DNA from: Variovorax sp. OAS795
GTDB lineage: Bacteria; Pseudomonadota; Gammaproteobacteria; Burkholderiales; Burkholderiaceae_C
Direction of reading: 5' to 3'
Length of the DNA stretch: 64,000 nucleotides
Assembly (NCBI RefSeq): GCF_040546685.1
Contig: NZ_JBEPOH010000001.1
Span: 1,798,001-1,862,000, forward strand
Of this stretch, positions 26,736-35,540 are shown piece after piece. The position numbers and the translations under genes are program-made. The notes beneath the pieces were generated by a model. That model did not search any database. It was not told where the DNA came from and was given only the letters and a program-made list of their open reading frames with translations. Each line of letters starts with the position of its first letter. The stretch's first letter is position 1.

Positions 26736-27776
26736 TCAGCCGACGATCACGGCGGCTCCCGCGCCGCGCTCGGCGATGGTGCCGATCTCGAACACCGATT
26801 CGCCCGCCGCGCGCAGCGTGGCGGCGCAGGCGGCGGCCTCGGACGCATCGATCACCACCACCATGCCGATGCCGTTGTTGAAGGTGCGGTTCATCTCGAT
26901 GTCGTCGATGCCCGCCACCTTCTGCAGCCAGGCGAAGAGTTCGGTCTGCGGCCAACTGCCCTTCTTGAGGTGGGCGGCCGTGCCTTCGGGCAGCACGCGC
27001 GGAATGTTCTCGAGCAGGCCGCCGCCGGTGATGTGGGCCAGCGCCTTGATCGGGTGCCGGGCCAGCGCTTCGAGCACCGGCTTCACATACAGGTGGGTGG
27101 GTTCCATCACGGCTTCGCGGAAGGGCTTGCCGTCGAGCGTGGCGGGCAGGTCGGAACCCGCGCGTTCGATCACCTTGCGCACCAGGCTGAACCCGTTGGA
27201 ATGCACGCCGGCCGAGGCAAGGCCCAGCACCACGTCGCCGGGCTTGACGTTCTGGCCCGTGAGGATCTTCGACTTTTCGACAGCGCCGACCGCGAAGCCC
27301 GCCAGGTCGTACTCGCCGGCCGGGTACATGCCGGGCATTTCGGCGGTTTCGCCGCCGATCAGCGCACAGCCGGAAATCTCGCAGCCGCGCGCGATGCCGC
27401 CGATCACGGCCGCGGCCGTGTCCACGTCGAGCTTGCCGCAGGCGAAGTAGTCGAGAAAGAAGAGCGGCTCGGCGCCCTGCACCAGCACGTCGTTGACGCT
27501 CATGGCCACGAGGTCGATGCCGACCGTATCGTGCATGTTCCATTCGAACGCCAGCTTGAGCTTGGTGCCCACGCCGTCGGTGCCGCTCACCAGCACCGGC
27601 TCCTTGTAGCGCTTGGGCACCTCGAACAGCGCGCCGAAGCCGCCGATGCCGGCCAGCACGCCTTCGCGAAGGGTCTTCTTGGCGAGGGGCTTGATGCGGT
27701 CGACCAGGGCGTCGCCGGCATCGATATCGACACCGGCATCCTTGTAGCTGAGCGGGGTGGGCGTAGGGGAAGTCAT
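26736..27776 (-). CDS. purM: Phosphoribosylformylglycinamidine cyclo-ligase
   Basis: PurM (AIR synthetase) catalyses the fifth step of purine biosynthesis. The 346-residue protein has [21 protein letters not shown] at the start, the ATP-binding [12 protein letters not shown] and [23 protein letters not shown], and [15 protein letters not shown]. Length and all blocks are standard. It is divergent from hda, a layout widespread in betaproteobacteria, and is followed on the same strand by the AI-2E-type permease. Confidence 0.98.
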   Translation of the reverse strand: MTSPTPTPLSYKDAGVDIDAGDALVDRIKPLAKKTLREGVLAGIGGFGALFEVPKRYKEPVLVSGTDGVGTKLKLAFEWNMHDTVGIDLVAMSVNDVLVQGAEPLFFLDYFACGKLDVDTAAAVIGGIARGCEISGCALIGGETAEMPGMYPAGEYDLAGFAVGAVEKSKILTGQNVKPGDVVLGLASAGVHSNGFSLVRKVIERAGSDLPATLDGKPFREAVMEPTHLYVKPVLEALARHPIKALAHITGGGLLENIPRVLPEGTAAHLKKGSWPQTELFAWLQKVAGIDDIEMNRTFNNGIGMVVVIDASEAAACAATLRAAGESVFEIGTIAERGAGAAVIVG

Positions 27777-27908
27777 GGTCGGACGGTGTCGGGAAAGGGG
27801 CGGGAAGGAAGCAGGAAGGTGGGGGCGCCGGTCACCGAAGCGGCCGGGCCGATAGAATTCCTCACGATTTTAAGGGCCCTCCGGGCCCCCTCCATGAACC
27901 TTCCCGGG

Positions 27909-28595
27909 ATGAAACAGCTCGCGCTCGATATCGGCATTGCGACGGGCCCCAGCTTCGACGCTTTTTTTGCCGGCCCCAACGAGGCGGCGCTGCGGCACCT
28001 GCAACTGTGGGTGGGCGGCGCCGGCCAGGCGGTGCCGCACTCTCCCGTGCCCACCTATCTTTGGGGCGAAAGCGGCAGCGGCAAGACCCATCTGCTCGAA
28101 TCAGTGCGTGTCGCACTGCGCGAGCAGGGCGCGAGCGTGGGCTGGCTGCATGCCGGGCTGCTGGAGCCGCCCGAGTTCGACGAGCGCTGGGGCGCCGTCC
28201 TGCTCGACGACGTTCACCTGTACACCGCGGTGCAGCAGCACGCGGCCTTCAACTGGTTCGTCAACGCGCAGAGCCTGCAGCGCGGCGTGGTCGCCGCGGG
28301 CGCCCTGCCGCCGGCGGACCTGCCGCTGCGCGAAGACCTGCGCACCCGGCTGGGCTGGGGCCACGTGTTCCACCTGCAGGTGCTGAGCGAAAGCGAACGC
28401 CGCGCGGTGCTGCGGCAGGCCGCCGACGCGCGCGGCGTCATGCTGTCGGACGACGTGCTCGACTTCATGCTGCACCGCTTCAGCCGCGACCTGGGCAGCC
28501 TCATGGAGCTGCTCACGCAGCTCGATGGCTATGCCCTGCAGACACAGCGCGCGATCACGATCCCGCTGATCCGATCCATGCTCGAAAGCGAATAA
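27909..28595 (+). CDS. hda: DnaA regulatory inactivator Hda
   Basis: Hda is a DnaA-related AAA+ protein that, with the DNA-loaded sliding clamp, stimulates ATP hydrolysis by DnaA and prevents re-initiation. The N-terminal MKQLALDIG resembles the clamp-binding peptide (QL-x-L-x) of Hda. Walker A is GESGSGKT at 53-60, and the Walker B region reads AVLLDDVHLY. About 228 residues from the ATG at 27909; an ATG at 27894 would add five residues. Domain III of DnaA is covered, with no DNA-binding domain, as expected. A TAGAAT box at 27853 may be the promoter -10 element. Confidence 0.95.
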   Translation: MKQLALDIGIATGPSFDAFFAGPNEAALRHLQLWVGGAGQAVPHSPVPTYLWGESGSGKTHLLESVRVALREQGASVGWLHAGLLEPPEFDERWGAVLLDDVHLYTAVQQHAAFNWFVNAQSLQRGVVAAGALPPADLPLREDLRTRLGWGHVFHLQVLSESERRAVLRQAADARGVMLSDDVLDFMLHRFSRDLGSLMELLTQLDGYALQTQRAITIPLIRSMLESE

Positions 28596-28613
28596 GAAGA
28601 GCTTCAACCAACA

Positions 28614-30254
28614 ATGATCAAGAAATTCATCGACAAGCTGCTCGGCAAATCGGCCGGCGGCACACAGGGCAAGAGCCGCTTCGGCAAGCGCCAGGAGGTG
28701 CCGGCGGAGGTTCACAGGATCGATCCCGCCCTGGTCGACGAACGCGCGAAGAACGTCGTCACCACCCTCCAGCAGGCCGGCTACGAAGCCTATGTGGTGG
28801 GCGGCGCGGTGCGCGACCTGCTGCTGGGCCTGCGCCCCAAGGACTTCGACGTGGCCACCAATGCCACGCCGGAGCAGGTCAAGTCGCTGTTCCGGCGCGC
28901 CTTCATCATCGGGCGGCGCTTTCGCATCGTCCACGTGGTGTACGGGCGCGGCCGCGAGCACGAGGTGATCGAGGTTTCGACCTTCCGCGCCTACATGGAC
29001 AACGCCGCGGCCGAGCAGGTGAAGGGCAACGAGCGCACCAGCAAGGGCGAGCTCGCGGGCATGACGCACGCGGTCGATTCGACCGGCCGGGTTCTGCGCG
29101 ACAACGTCTGGGGCCCGCAGGACGAAGACGCGGCGCGCCGCGACTTCACCGTGAACGCCATGTACTACGACCCGGCCAACCAGATCGTGGTCGACTACCA
29201 CAACGGCATCAAGGACGCGCAGAAGCTCACGCTGCGCATGATCGGCGATCCGGCCACCCGCTACCGCGAAGACCCGGTGCGCATCATTCGCGCGATCCGC
29301 TTCTCGGCCAAGCTCGCGGCGCTGGGTTTCAAGATGGAAACCAAGACCGCCGCACCGCTGGTCGAGTCGAGCAAGCTGCTGGCCGACGTGCCGCAGAGCC
29401 GACTGTTCGACGAAATGCTCAAGCTGCTGCAGACCGGCCATGCCATTGCCACCGTCGAGCAGCTGCGCAAGCTGGGGCTGGTCACGGGCATCTACCCGCT
29501 GCTCGACGTGGTGGTCGAGCGCGCCGATTCGCCGTTCGTGAAGGCGGCCCTGCAGGACACCGACCGCCGCGTGGGCGAAGGCAAGCCCGTGGCGCCCAGT
29601 TTCCTGCTGGCCTGCGTGCTCTGGGCCGACGTGCGCGACGGCTGGGCCCAGCGCATCGAAGGCCGGCATGGCCAACGCGCGCAGCCGCCTTTCCCGGCGC
29701 TGCAGGACGCGATCGACGACGTGTTCAACGCCCGCATCGGCGACGTGTCGGGCCGCGGCAAGCTGGCCGCCGACATGCGCGAGATCTGGATGATGCAGCC
29801 GCGCTTCGACAAGCGCACCGGCTCCACGCCCTACAGCCTGGTCGAGCAGGCGCGCTTTCGCGCCGCCTTCGACTTCATGCGCCTGCGCGCCGACGTGGGC
29901 GAGGTCGGCGAGGCCATCGCCGAGTGGTGGCAGGAATTCAGCACGGCCGACGACGTGCGCCGGCAAGACCTGCTGGAACAGGTGCGCGACGAGCAGAAGA
30001 CCCGCCAGCGCGTGAGAACGCGAGACCCGGTGCCTTCGAAGCCCCGCGACGAGCTGCCTGGGCGGCAGCGGCAGGACCGCCAGGATGCCGACGAGCCGGC
30101 ACAGCCGGACGACGAGCTGGAAACCGAAACCGCGGGCGCGGCGGGCGATGGCGAAGCCGCGGCGCCGCGCAAGCGCCGGCGCCGCCGGAAGCCGCGCGCC
30201 GGTGGCGGCGGTGGCGGTGCAGGCGAGGGCGGCGGGAGCGCCGCAGGCGAATGA
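28614..30254 (+). CDS. pcnB: Poly(A) polymerase I
   Basis: PcnB adds poly(A) tails that promote RNA decay. The nucleotidyltransferase head has VVGGAVRDLLLG with Gly63-Gly64 and the catalytic DFD (Asp77, Asp79). The RNA-binding neck and body follow, including RRDFTVNAMYYD and YREDPVRIIRAIRFSAKL. At 546 residues it is longer than E. coli PAP I because of an about 85-residue C-terminal tail rich in Arg, Asp, Gly and Ala, with a KRRRRRK-type run and a glycine stretch. The stop overlaps the folK start (ATGA). Confidence 0.96.
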   Translation: MIKKFIDKLLGKSAGGTQGKSRFGKRQEVPAEVHRIDPALVDERAKNVVTTLQQAGYEAYVVGGAVRDLLLGLRPKDFDVATNATPEQVKSLFRRAFIIGRRFRIVHVVYGRGREHEVIEVSTFRAYMDNAAAEQVKGNERTSKGELAGMTHAVDSTGRVLRDNVWGPQDEDAARRDFTVNAMYYDPANQIVVDYHNGIKDAQKLTLRMIGDPATRYREDPVRIIRAIRFSAKLAALGFKMETKTAAPLVESSKLLADVPQSRLFDEMLKLLQTGHAIATVEQLRKLGLVTGIYPLLDVVVERADSPFVKAALQDTDRRVGEGKPVAPSFLLACVLWADVRDGWAQRIEGRHGQRAQPPFPALQDAIDDVFNARIGDVSGRGKLAADMREIWMMQPRFDKRTGSTPYSLVEQARFRAAFDFMRLRADVGEVGEAIAEWWQEFSTADDVRRQDLLEQVRDEQKTRQRVRTRDPVPSKPRDELPGRQRQDRQDADEPAQPDDELETETAGAAGDGEAAAPRKRRRRRKPRAGGGGGGAGEGGGSAAGE

Positions 30255-30907
30255 GCGCCCCCAACCGGCCGAAGGACGGCAAACCCGGCGGCAAAAGCGG
30301 CGGCAGGAGCCAGACCGCGCCGCCGCGCAGCGGTGCCGCCAGGCCGAAGAGTGGACCGGCGCCCGTGCGCCGCGCCTCCAGCCGGCCCTCGGGCAAGGTG
30401 GCGCCCGGCAGCCCGGCCGCACGCCGCACGCGCGAGGACTACCCGACCGTGCAGGCTTTCGTCGCCATCGGCGCCAACCTGGGCGACGCCCAGGCGGCGG
30501 TCAAGGCGGCCATGGACGCCATCGGCACCATCGAGCGCACGGTCGTCACCGCGCGTTCGTCGCTGTACCGCAGCGCGCCGGTCGATGCGGAAGGCCCCGA
30601 TTTCATCAACGCGGTGGTCGCCGTGCGCACCGGGCTCACGGCCGAGGCGTTCCTGGCCGAACTGCACCTGCTCGAGGAGCAGGCCGGGCGCGAGCGGCCG
30701 TTTCCCAATGCGCCGCGCACGCTCGACCTCGACCTGCTGATGCACGGCAATGCGATTAAGGACACGCCCGCGCTGACCTTGCCGCACCCGCGCATGCGCG
30801 ATCGCGCCTTCGTGCTCAAGCCCCTGGCCGAAATCGCGCCCGACAAGGTGCCGCGCGCAGCGCTCGCCCGCGTTTCGTCCCAGGTCATCGAGCGGATTCG
30901 CGTCTGA
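30251..30907 (+). CDS. folK: 2-amino-4-hydroxy-6-hydroxymethyldihydropteridine pyrophosphokinase with basic N-terminal extension
   Basis: FolK (HPPK) transfers pyrophosphate from ATP to the pterin in folate synthesis. The enzyme domain begins at FVAIGANLGD (about residue 70) and contains SSLYRSAPVD, FINAVVAV and the catalytic RTLDLDLLMHG, then LPHPRMRDRAFVLKPLAEIAP. The protein is 218 residues instead of about 160: the first 65 residues are Lys/Arg/Ser/Pro/Gly-rich low complexity. The ATGA overlap with pcnB supports this start, although an internal start closer to the domain cannot be excluded. Confidence 0.93.
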   Translation: MSAPNRPKDGKPGGKSGGRSQTAPPRSGAARPKSGPAPVRRASSRPSGKVAPGSPAARRTREDYPTVQAFVAIGANLGDAQAAVKAAMDAIGTIERTVVTARSSLYRSAPVDAEGPDFINAVVAVRTGLTAEAFLAELHLLEEQAGRERPFPNAPRTLDLDLLMHGNAIKDTPALTLPHPRMRDRAFVLKPLAEIAPDKVPRAALARVSSQVIERIRV

Positions 30908-30980
30908 GCGGGCCGGCGGGGAACCCCGCCGCGCAGGCGAAATTGCGCCGCCCATTACACTTGCGCGGTTTTTCATGACG

Positions 30981-30998
30981 TTGTCACGCATTTGTGGC
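30981..30998 (+). promoter_or_regulatory. Candidate Pho box upstream of the DUF47-pit operon
   Basis: TTGTCAC-GCAT-TTGTGGC: two 7-base repeats with a four-base spacer, about 24 bases before the start of the DUF47 gene. Twelve of 18 positions match the PhoB consensus (CTGTCAT-rich direct repeats 11 bases apart). The genes downstream are a phosphate transporter and its partner, which makes the match meaningful. Confidence 0.4.
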
Positions 30999-31021
30999 AG
31001 CCGCGAACCCAGGAGAGCGCC

Positions 31022-31666
31022 ATGTTTGGCAAGCTGCTGCCCCGCGAGGGGAATTTTTTCGAGATGTTCAACCAGCACGCCGAGCGCATTGTCGAAGCGG
31101 CGCGGGCGTTCGAGCAACTCGTGGCCAATTACAACGACGTGCACCTGCGGGAGCAATACAACCGCGACGTCGACAATGCCGAGCGCGCGGCCGACCGTGT
31201 CACGCACGACGTCAACCGGCTGATCCACAAGACCTTCATCACGCCCATCGACCGCGAGCAGATCCACAAGCTCATCAACACGATGGACGACGTGGCCGAC
31301 CTGATCCAGGACTCGGCCGAGACCATGGCGCTGTACGACGTGCGCCACATGACCGACGAGATCGTGCGCCTCACGGCCCTGAGCGTGAAGTGCTGCGACC
31401 GCCTGAAGGACGCCGTCAAGTTCCTGAGCAAGATCGCCGATCCGGCGGTGGCCGAGGCCACGCTCAAGACCTGCGAGGAGATCGACCGCCTCGAGTCCGA
31501 CGCCGACCGCGTGATGCGCAGTGCCATGAGCAAGCTGTTCCGCGAGGAGCCCGATGTGCGCGAGGTGATCAAGCTCAAGGCAATCTATGAATTGCTCGAG
31601 ACGATCACCGACAAGTGCGAGGACGTGGCCAATGTGATCGAGGGCATCGTCCTCGAGAATTCCTGA
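31022..31666 (+). CDS. DUF47 (PhoU-like) partner of phosphate transporter
   Basis: A 214-residue all-helical cytoplasmic protein of the DUF47/Pit accessory family, related to PhoU. Characteristic stretches are LLPREGNFFEMFNQHAERIVEAA, DRVTHDVNRLIHKTFITPIDREQIHKL and DEIDRLESDADRV-like EEIDRLESDADRVMRS. Such proteins are encoded next to Pit transporters and are thought to regulate them. The ATG at 31022 has an AGGAGAG ribosome binding site. It is followed after 13 bases by the pit gene. Confidence 0.94.
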   Translation: MFGKLLPREGNFFEMFNQHAERIVEAARAFEQLVANYNDVHLREQYNRDVDNAERAADRVTHDVNRLIHKTFITPIDREQIHKLINTMDDVADLIQDSAETMALYDVRHMTDEIVRLTALSVKCCDRLKDAVKFLSKIADPAVAEATLKTCEEIDRLESDADRVMRSAMSKLFREEPDVREVIKLKAIYELLETITDKCEDVANVIEGIVLENS

Positions 31667-31679
31667 TCGGCAGCACTCG

Positions 31680-32690
31680 ATGGCAACGGTTCAGGTCGCC
31701 CTCTGGGTGGTGATGGTGCTGGTCGCGCTCGCGATCCTGTTCGACTTCATGAATGGCTTCCACGACGCGGCGAACTCGATCGCCACCGTGGTGTCGACCG
31801 GCGTGCTCAAGCCCGGACACGCCGTGCTGTTCGCGGCCTTCTTCAACCTGATCGCGATCTTCATCTTCCACCTGAGCGTGGCGGCCACGGTCGGCAAGGG
31901 CATCGCACAGCCCGGCGTGGTCGATGTGCACGTGGTCTTCGGTGCGCTCGTCGGCGCCATCAGCTGGAACCTCGTGACCTGGTACTACGGCATCCCCAGC
32001 AGCTCGTCGCACGCGCTGATCGGCGGCATCGTGGGTGCCGTGATCGCGAAGACCGGCACCAGCGGCCTCGTGGCCACCGGCATCTGGAAGACGGTGGCCT
32101 TCATCTTCGTCTCGCCGTTCCTCGGCTTCGTGCTCGGTTCGATGATGATGGTGGTGGTGGCCTGGGGCTTCCGGCGGGCCACGCCGTCGCGGGTCGACCG
32201 CTGGTTCCGGCGGCTGCAGCTGGTTTCGGCCGGGGCCTACAGCCTGGGCCACGGCGGCAACGACGCGCAGAAGACCATCGGCATCATCTGGATGCTGCTG
32301 ATCGCCACCGGCTACGCCTCGGCCACCGACGCGACCCCGCCCACCTGGACCATCGTGAGCTGCTATGCCGCCATTGCGCTGGGCACCATGTTCGGCGGCT
32401 GGCGCATCGTGAAGACCATGGGCCAGAAGATCACCAAGCTCAAGCCCGTGGGCGGCTTCTGCGCCGAAACCGGCGGCGCGCTGACGCTGTTCCTGGCCAC
32501 CGCACTGGGCATTCCGGTGTCGACCACCCACACCATCACCGGCGCCATCGTGGGCGTGGGCTCCGCGCAGCGCGCCAGTGCCGTGCGCTGGGGCGTGGCG
32601 GGCAACATCGTCTGGGCCTGGATCTTCACGATCCCGGCCTCGGCGTTCGTTGCGGCGATTGCCTACTGGGTCAGCCTGCAGATTTTCTGA
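31680..32690 (+). CDS. pitA: Inorganic phosphate transporter (Pit/PiT family)
   Basis: A 336-residue PiT transporter that takes up phosphate, usually as a metal-phosphate complex with protons. The two inverted family signatures are visible: FDFMNGFHDAANSIATVVSTGVL near the N-terminus and GHGGNDAQKTIGIIWMLL in the middle, plus TWYYGIPSSSSHALIGGIVGA and GIPVSTTHTITGAIVG. About ten membrane helices. Co-operonic with the DUF47 partner. Converges with a TM2-type gene after only six bases. Confidence 0.95.
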   Translation: MATVQVALWVVMVLVALAILFDFMNGFHDAANSIATVVSTGVLKPGHAVLFAAFFNLIAIFIFHLSVAATVGKGIAQPGVVDVHVVFGALVGAISWNLVTWYYGIPSSSSHALIGGIVGAVIAKTGTSGLVATGIWKTVAFIFVSPFLGFVLGSMMMVVVAWGFRRATPSRVDRWFRRLQLVSAGAYSLGHGGNDAQKTIGIIWMLLIATGYASATDATPPTWTIVSCYAAIALGTMFGGWRIVKTMGQKITKLKPVGGFCAETGGALTLFLATALGIPVSTTHTITGAIVGVGSAQRASAVRWGVAGNIVWAWIFTIPASAFVAAIAYWVSLQIF

Positions 32691-32696
32691 CTCCAG

Positions 32697-33143
32697 CTAC
32701 TGCGAAATCTTCCGGCCTTCCTCGACCTGGTGCTCGAAGTAGCGCTGGAAGCTGAACACGATGCTGGCCATCAGCACCGTGGTGCCGAAGAGCAGCGCGA
32801 GCACCACGGCGCCGATCGTGGCCCAGTTGGTGCGGCCCGGCGCGGCGTCCGAAGGCGCACCGCCGTTGAAGCGGGCGTTCCATTTCTCGGGCGTCATGAG
32901 GCCGTAGACGATGGCCATCAACGCACATCCCGCGATGGTGAAGCCCAGGAGCGGAATCAGCACCCAGCTCCATCCGTCGTCCAGGCCGTACATGCGTGCG
33001 CGCTCGATGCCGTAGAAGCCCAGCGCCGTGGGAATGGGCAGCAGCCAGCCGAGCCAGTCGCCCATGCCGCGCAGGTAGAAGCGGTGCAGGCCCAGCGGGC
33101 CGCCCAGGAAGGAGAGCCAGGCGGCAACGGTCTTGTTTTTCAT
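32697..33143 (-). CDS. TM2-domain small membrane protein
   Basis: A 148-residue membrane protein with a TM2-like N-terminus: AAWLSFLGGPLGLHRFYLRG is the hallmark GxxGxHRFYxG helix of TM2 proteins. Two further hydrophobic segments (about residues 55-85) and a fourth near 112-135 follow. The function of bacterial TM2 proteins is not known. Start overlaps the stop of the upstream acetyltransferase gene (33140-33143). Confidence 0.75.
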   Translation of the reverse strand: MKNKTVAAWLSFLGGPLGLHRFYLRGMGDWLGWLLPIPTALGFYGIERARMYGLDDGWSWVLIPLLGFTIAGCALMAIVYGLMTPEKWNARFNGGAPSDAAPGRTNWATIGAVVLALLFGTTVLMASIVFSFQRYFEHQVEEGRKISQ

Positions 33144-33664
33144 TCGGGTTTGGTCGTGCTGCCTTGGCCGAGCACCTTTTCCATCAGGACCACGTCGCGC
33201 CATTCGCCGAATTTCCAGCCGCAGTCCTTGAGCACGCCCACGTGCGTGAAGCCCTGGCTGCGATGGACGCCGACCGAACCTGCATTGGCCGAGTCGCCGA
33301 TGACGGCGATCAGCTTGCGCACGCCCACCGCTTCCGCGGCCTGCGAGAGGGCTGCGAGCAACTGGCCGCCCAAGCCCCGCCCGCGCGCGTTTTCCGAAAT
33401 GTAGATCGAGTCTTCGGCTGAAAAACGGTACGCCGGACGCGGCTTGAACCAGTTGCAGTAGGCAAAACCCAACACTTCGCCGTGGTCCTCGGCCACGATG
33501 TAGGGCAGGTTCTTGCCGAGCACGTCGGCGCGCCGCGCGGACATGTCGGCCACAGAGGGCGCTTCGGTCTCGAAGGTGCCGGTGCCGTTCAGCACGTGAT
33601 GGGCGTAGATGGCCGTGATGGCTGCGACATCTTCGTCGCGGCTGGGGCGGATGGTGAGGGTCAT
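33140..33664 (-). CDS. GNAT family N-acetyltransferase (phosphinothricin acetyltransferase-like)
   Basis: A 174-residue GNAT enzyme. It starts with MTLTIRPSRDEDVAAITAIYAHHV, and has the acetyl-CoA pyrophosphate loop NARGRGLGGQLL (about 92-103) and the late IAVIGDSANAGSVGVHRSQGF block. This is the layout of the Pat/YncA (MnaT) group, which acetylates phosphinothricin-, methionine sulfone- or methionine sulfoximine-like substrates; the natural substrate here is unknown. Coupled to the TM2 gene by an ATGA overlap. Divergent from the rpsP operon. Confidence 0.88.
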   Translation of the reverse strand: MTLTIRPSRDEDVAAITAIYAHHVLNGTGTFETEAPSVADMSARRADVLGKNLPYIVAEDHGEVLGFAYCNWFKPRPAYRFSAEDSIYISENARGRGLGGQLLAALSQAAEAVGVRKLIAVIGDSANAGSVGVHRSQGFTHVGVLKDCGWKFGEWRDVVLMEKVLGQGSTTKPE

Positions 33665-33698
33665 GCAGGTGGAAATCGAAGCGCGGCAAGCGCTGGAA

Positions 33699-33726
33699 TT
33701 GGATAAAACGCGGGTCGGGCTATAAT
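33699..33726 (+). promoter_or_regulatory. rpsP operon promoter
   Basis: TTGGAT (33699-33704) and a perfect TATAAT (33721-33726) are separated by 16 bases. The predicted transcript starts around 33733 and has a leader of about 115 bases before rpsP. The gap also must hold the promoter for the divergent acetyltransferase gene. Confidence 0.75.
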
Positions 33727-33847
33727 CGCAGGCTTTTCAGCGTGTCGCTGGCCGGGTGGCCATGTCGCGTGTCTCGACGCTGAAAGAACACTGTGAGCGG
33801 GCCTCCTGTCCAGAAGACGGGCCTGCTGCACCACCCAAGGATAAATC

Positions 33848-34111
33848 ATGGTCGTCATTCGACTTTCCCGCGGCGGCTCCAAAGGCCGTCCGTTCTTCAA
33901 CATCGTCGTGTCGGACAAGCGCGTTCGCCGCGATGGCCGTTTCATCGAGCGCCTGGGTTTCTACAACCCGATCGCCAAGGAAAACGAAGAAAGCATCCGT
34001 ATTGCCCAGGATCGCCTGGCCTACTGGAAGAGCGTCGGCGCACAAGCTTCGCCCACGGTCCTGCGCCTGATCAAGCAAGCTGCTGCAGCGGCCCCCAAGG
34101 CGGCAGCCTAA
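33848..34111 (+). CDS. rpsP: 30S ribosomal protein S16
   Basis: S16 is an assembly protein of the small ribosomal subunit. The 87-residue sequence [41 protein letters not shown] and [16 protein letters not shown] is standard S16. An AAGGATAA element lies just upstream of the ATG. First gene of the conserved rpsP-rimM-trmD-rplS group. Confidence 0.98.
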   Translation: MVVIRLSRGGSKGRPFFNIVVSDKRVRRDGRFIERLGFYNPIAKENEESIRIAQDRLAYWKSVGAQASPTVLRLIKQAAAAAPKAAA

Positions 34112-34127
34112 GCTGTCCGGCAAGGCG

Positions 34128-34682
34128 ATGCTGCCCGCACTCGAAGCCGCCGAATTGCCGGCGGATGCGATCGAGGTAGGACGCATCGCCGATGCCTGGG
34201 GCATCAAGGGCTGGTTCAAGGTCCTGCCCCACAGCGCCCAGCCCGAGGCGCTTTTTTCTTCCAAGCGCTGGTTCCTGCAGGCTCCCGGAGCCTCGGCGAC
34301 CGCCGCTTTCCGGCTCGCGATCCGCGAAGCCAAAGAACATTCCGACTGCATCGTCGCCTCGTCCGAGGATGTGCCCGACCGCAATGCCGCCGAGGCACTG
34401 CGCGGCGCGCGCGTGTTCGTGCCGCGCTCGAGCTTTCCCACGGCCGGCGACGACGAGTACTACTGGGTCGACCTGATCGGCCTCTCGGTGGTGAACCGCG
34501 AAGGCGTCGCGCTCGGCACGGTGCGCGAACTGCTCGCCACCGGTCCGCAGACCACGCTGGTGCTCGCGGCCGAGGAAGACGGCAAGGCCATCGAGCGCAT
34601 GGTGCCCTTCGTCTCGGTCTTCATCGACAAGGTCGACCTGGCCGGCCGTCTCATCACGGTCGACTGGCAGCCCGAATACTGA
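34128..34682 (+). CDS. rimM: Ribosome maturation factor RimM
   Basis: RimM binds S19 and helps mature the 16S rRNA 3' domain. The 184-residue protein has the N-terminal RimM domain (IEVGRIADAWGIKGWFKVLPHS, then AAEALRGARVFVPRSSFP) and the C-terminal PRC barrel (DEYYWVDLIGLSVVNREGVALGTV ... MVPFVSVFIDKVDLAGRLITVDW). All blocks are as expected. It begins 16 bases after rpsP and is followed by a repeat-like spacer of about 105 bases before trmD. Confidence 0.96.
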   Translation: MLPALEAAELPADAIEVGRIADAWGIKGWFKVLPHSAQPEALFSSKRWFLQAPGASATAAFRLAIREAKEHSDCIVASSEDVPDRNAAEALRGARVFVPRSSFPTAGDDEYYWVDLIGLSVVNREGVALGTVRELLATGPQTTLVLAAEEDGKAIERMVPFVSVFIDKVDLAGRLITVDWQPEY

Positions 34683-34687
34683 AATGA

Positions 34688-34776
34688 GCAGCCCCCACGC
34701 TCGTCACTTCGTGTATTCGCTGCCCCCCGAGGGGGCGCAGGCCTTCCTTGCGGCGGCCCGGCGAAAGGCCTGACCG
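34688..34776. repeat. REP-like intergenic hairpin element between rimM and trmD
   Basis: The spacer holds two nested hairpins: CCCCC-CGA-GGGGG around 34723-34735 and CAGGCCTT (34738-34745) with AAGGCCTG (34765-34772), the second loop itself being GC-rich. The segment that starts with GCCCCCACGCTCG and ends just after AAAGGCCTGA looks, from memory, like a dispersed intergenic repeat frequent in Comamonadaceae genomes. I did not see a second copy in this window. Confidence 0.55.
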
Positions 34777-34786
34777 GCTCGCGCGC

Positions 34787-35533
34787 ATGCGCTTCGACGT
34801 CCTCACGCTTTTTCCCGAACTGTTCGCTCCGTTCATGGCCAGCGGCGTGACGCGCCGTGCCTACGAGTCGAAGCAGGTCGAGGTCGTGCTCTGGAATCCG
34901 CGCGACTTTGCGCAGGGCAACTACAAGCGCGTGGACGACCGGCCCTTCGGTGGCGGTCCCGGCATGGTGATGATGGCCGAGCCGCTCTCGGCCTGCCTCG
35001 ATGCGGCGCTGGCCGCGCGCGGCGCCGCGGCGCCCGTCGTCCTGTTTTCCCCCATCGGCGAGCCCTTGCGCCACGAAGCGGTCGAGCGCTGGTCCGCCAG
35101 CGAGGGCGCCGTGCTGGTCTGCGGCCGCTATGAAGGCATCGACCAGCGCTTCATCGACACGCGCGTCACGCACCAGATCAGCCTCGGCGATTTCGTCCTT
35201 TCGGGTGGCGAGATTCCGGCCATGGCGCTGCTCGATGCGGTGGCCCGCCTGCAACCCGGCGTGCTGGGCGACGAGGCGAGCCACGTGCAGGACAGTTTCA
35301 ATCCATCGCTCGACGGCCTGCTCGACTGCCCGCACTACACGCGGCCGGAGCAATGGAACGGGCAGGGCGTACCGGCGCCGCTGCTCTCCGGGCACCATGT
35401 GCAGATCGAGCGCTGGCGGCGCGACCAGCGCCTGGCGATCACCGCCGCACGGCGCCCCGACCTGATCGACGCCGCACGCGCTGCCGGGCGCCTCGGCAAG
35501 GCCGATGAGACGGCGCTCAAAAAAAAGCTATAA
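34787..35533 (+). CDS. trmD: tRNA (guanine-N1)-methyltransferase
   Basis: TrmD methylates G37 of tRNAs and is a SPOUT-class (knotted) methyltransferase. The 248-residue protein has [53 protein letters not shown] and [17 protein letters not shown], which include the knot and the S-adenosylmethionine loop. Start at 34787 chosen by homology; the frame is open further upstream in the repeat. The stop TAA is embedded in a TATAAT box that probably drives rplS. Confidence 0.97.
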   Translation: MRFDVLTLFPELFAPFMASGVTRRAYESKQVEVVLWNPRDFAQGNYKRVDDRPFGGGPGMVMMAEPLSACLDAALAARGAAAPVVLFSPIGEPLRHEAVERWSASEGAVLVCGRYEGIDQRFIDTRVTHQISLGDFVLSGGEIPAMALLDAVARLQPGVLGDEASHVQDSFNPSLDGLLDCPHYTRPEQWNGQGVPAPLLSGHHVQIERWRRDQRLAITAARRPDLIDAARAAGRLGKADETALKKKL

Positions 35534-35534
35534 T
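35529..35534 (+). promoter_or_regulatory. Candidate rplS promoter -10 box at the trmD stop codon
   Basis: A perfect TATAAT (35529-35534) overlaps the trmD stop codon TAA (35531-35533), in a context (GCTATAATCG) nearly identical to that of the rpsP promoter. The -35 region about 17 bases upstream is weak. It would give rplS its own transcript with a leader of about 125 bases. Confidence 0.6.
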
Positions 35535-35540
35535 CGTCGG

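Noticed and set aside
28101..30422. A 773-codon antisense frame across hda and pcnB.
   Set aside because: Both hda and pcnB are intact and conserved on the plus strand; the antisense product has no recognisable motif.
30914..30930. GC hairpin (GGCGGGG/CCCCGCC) after folK as a terminator.
   Set aside because: No T-run follows on the plus strand; at most a weak pause site.
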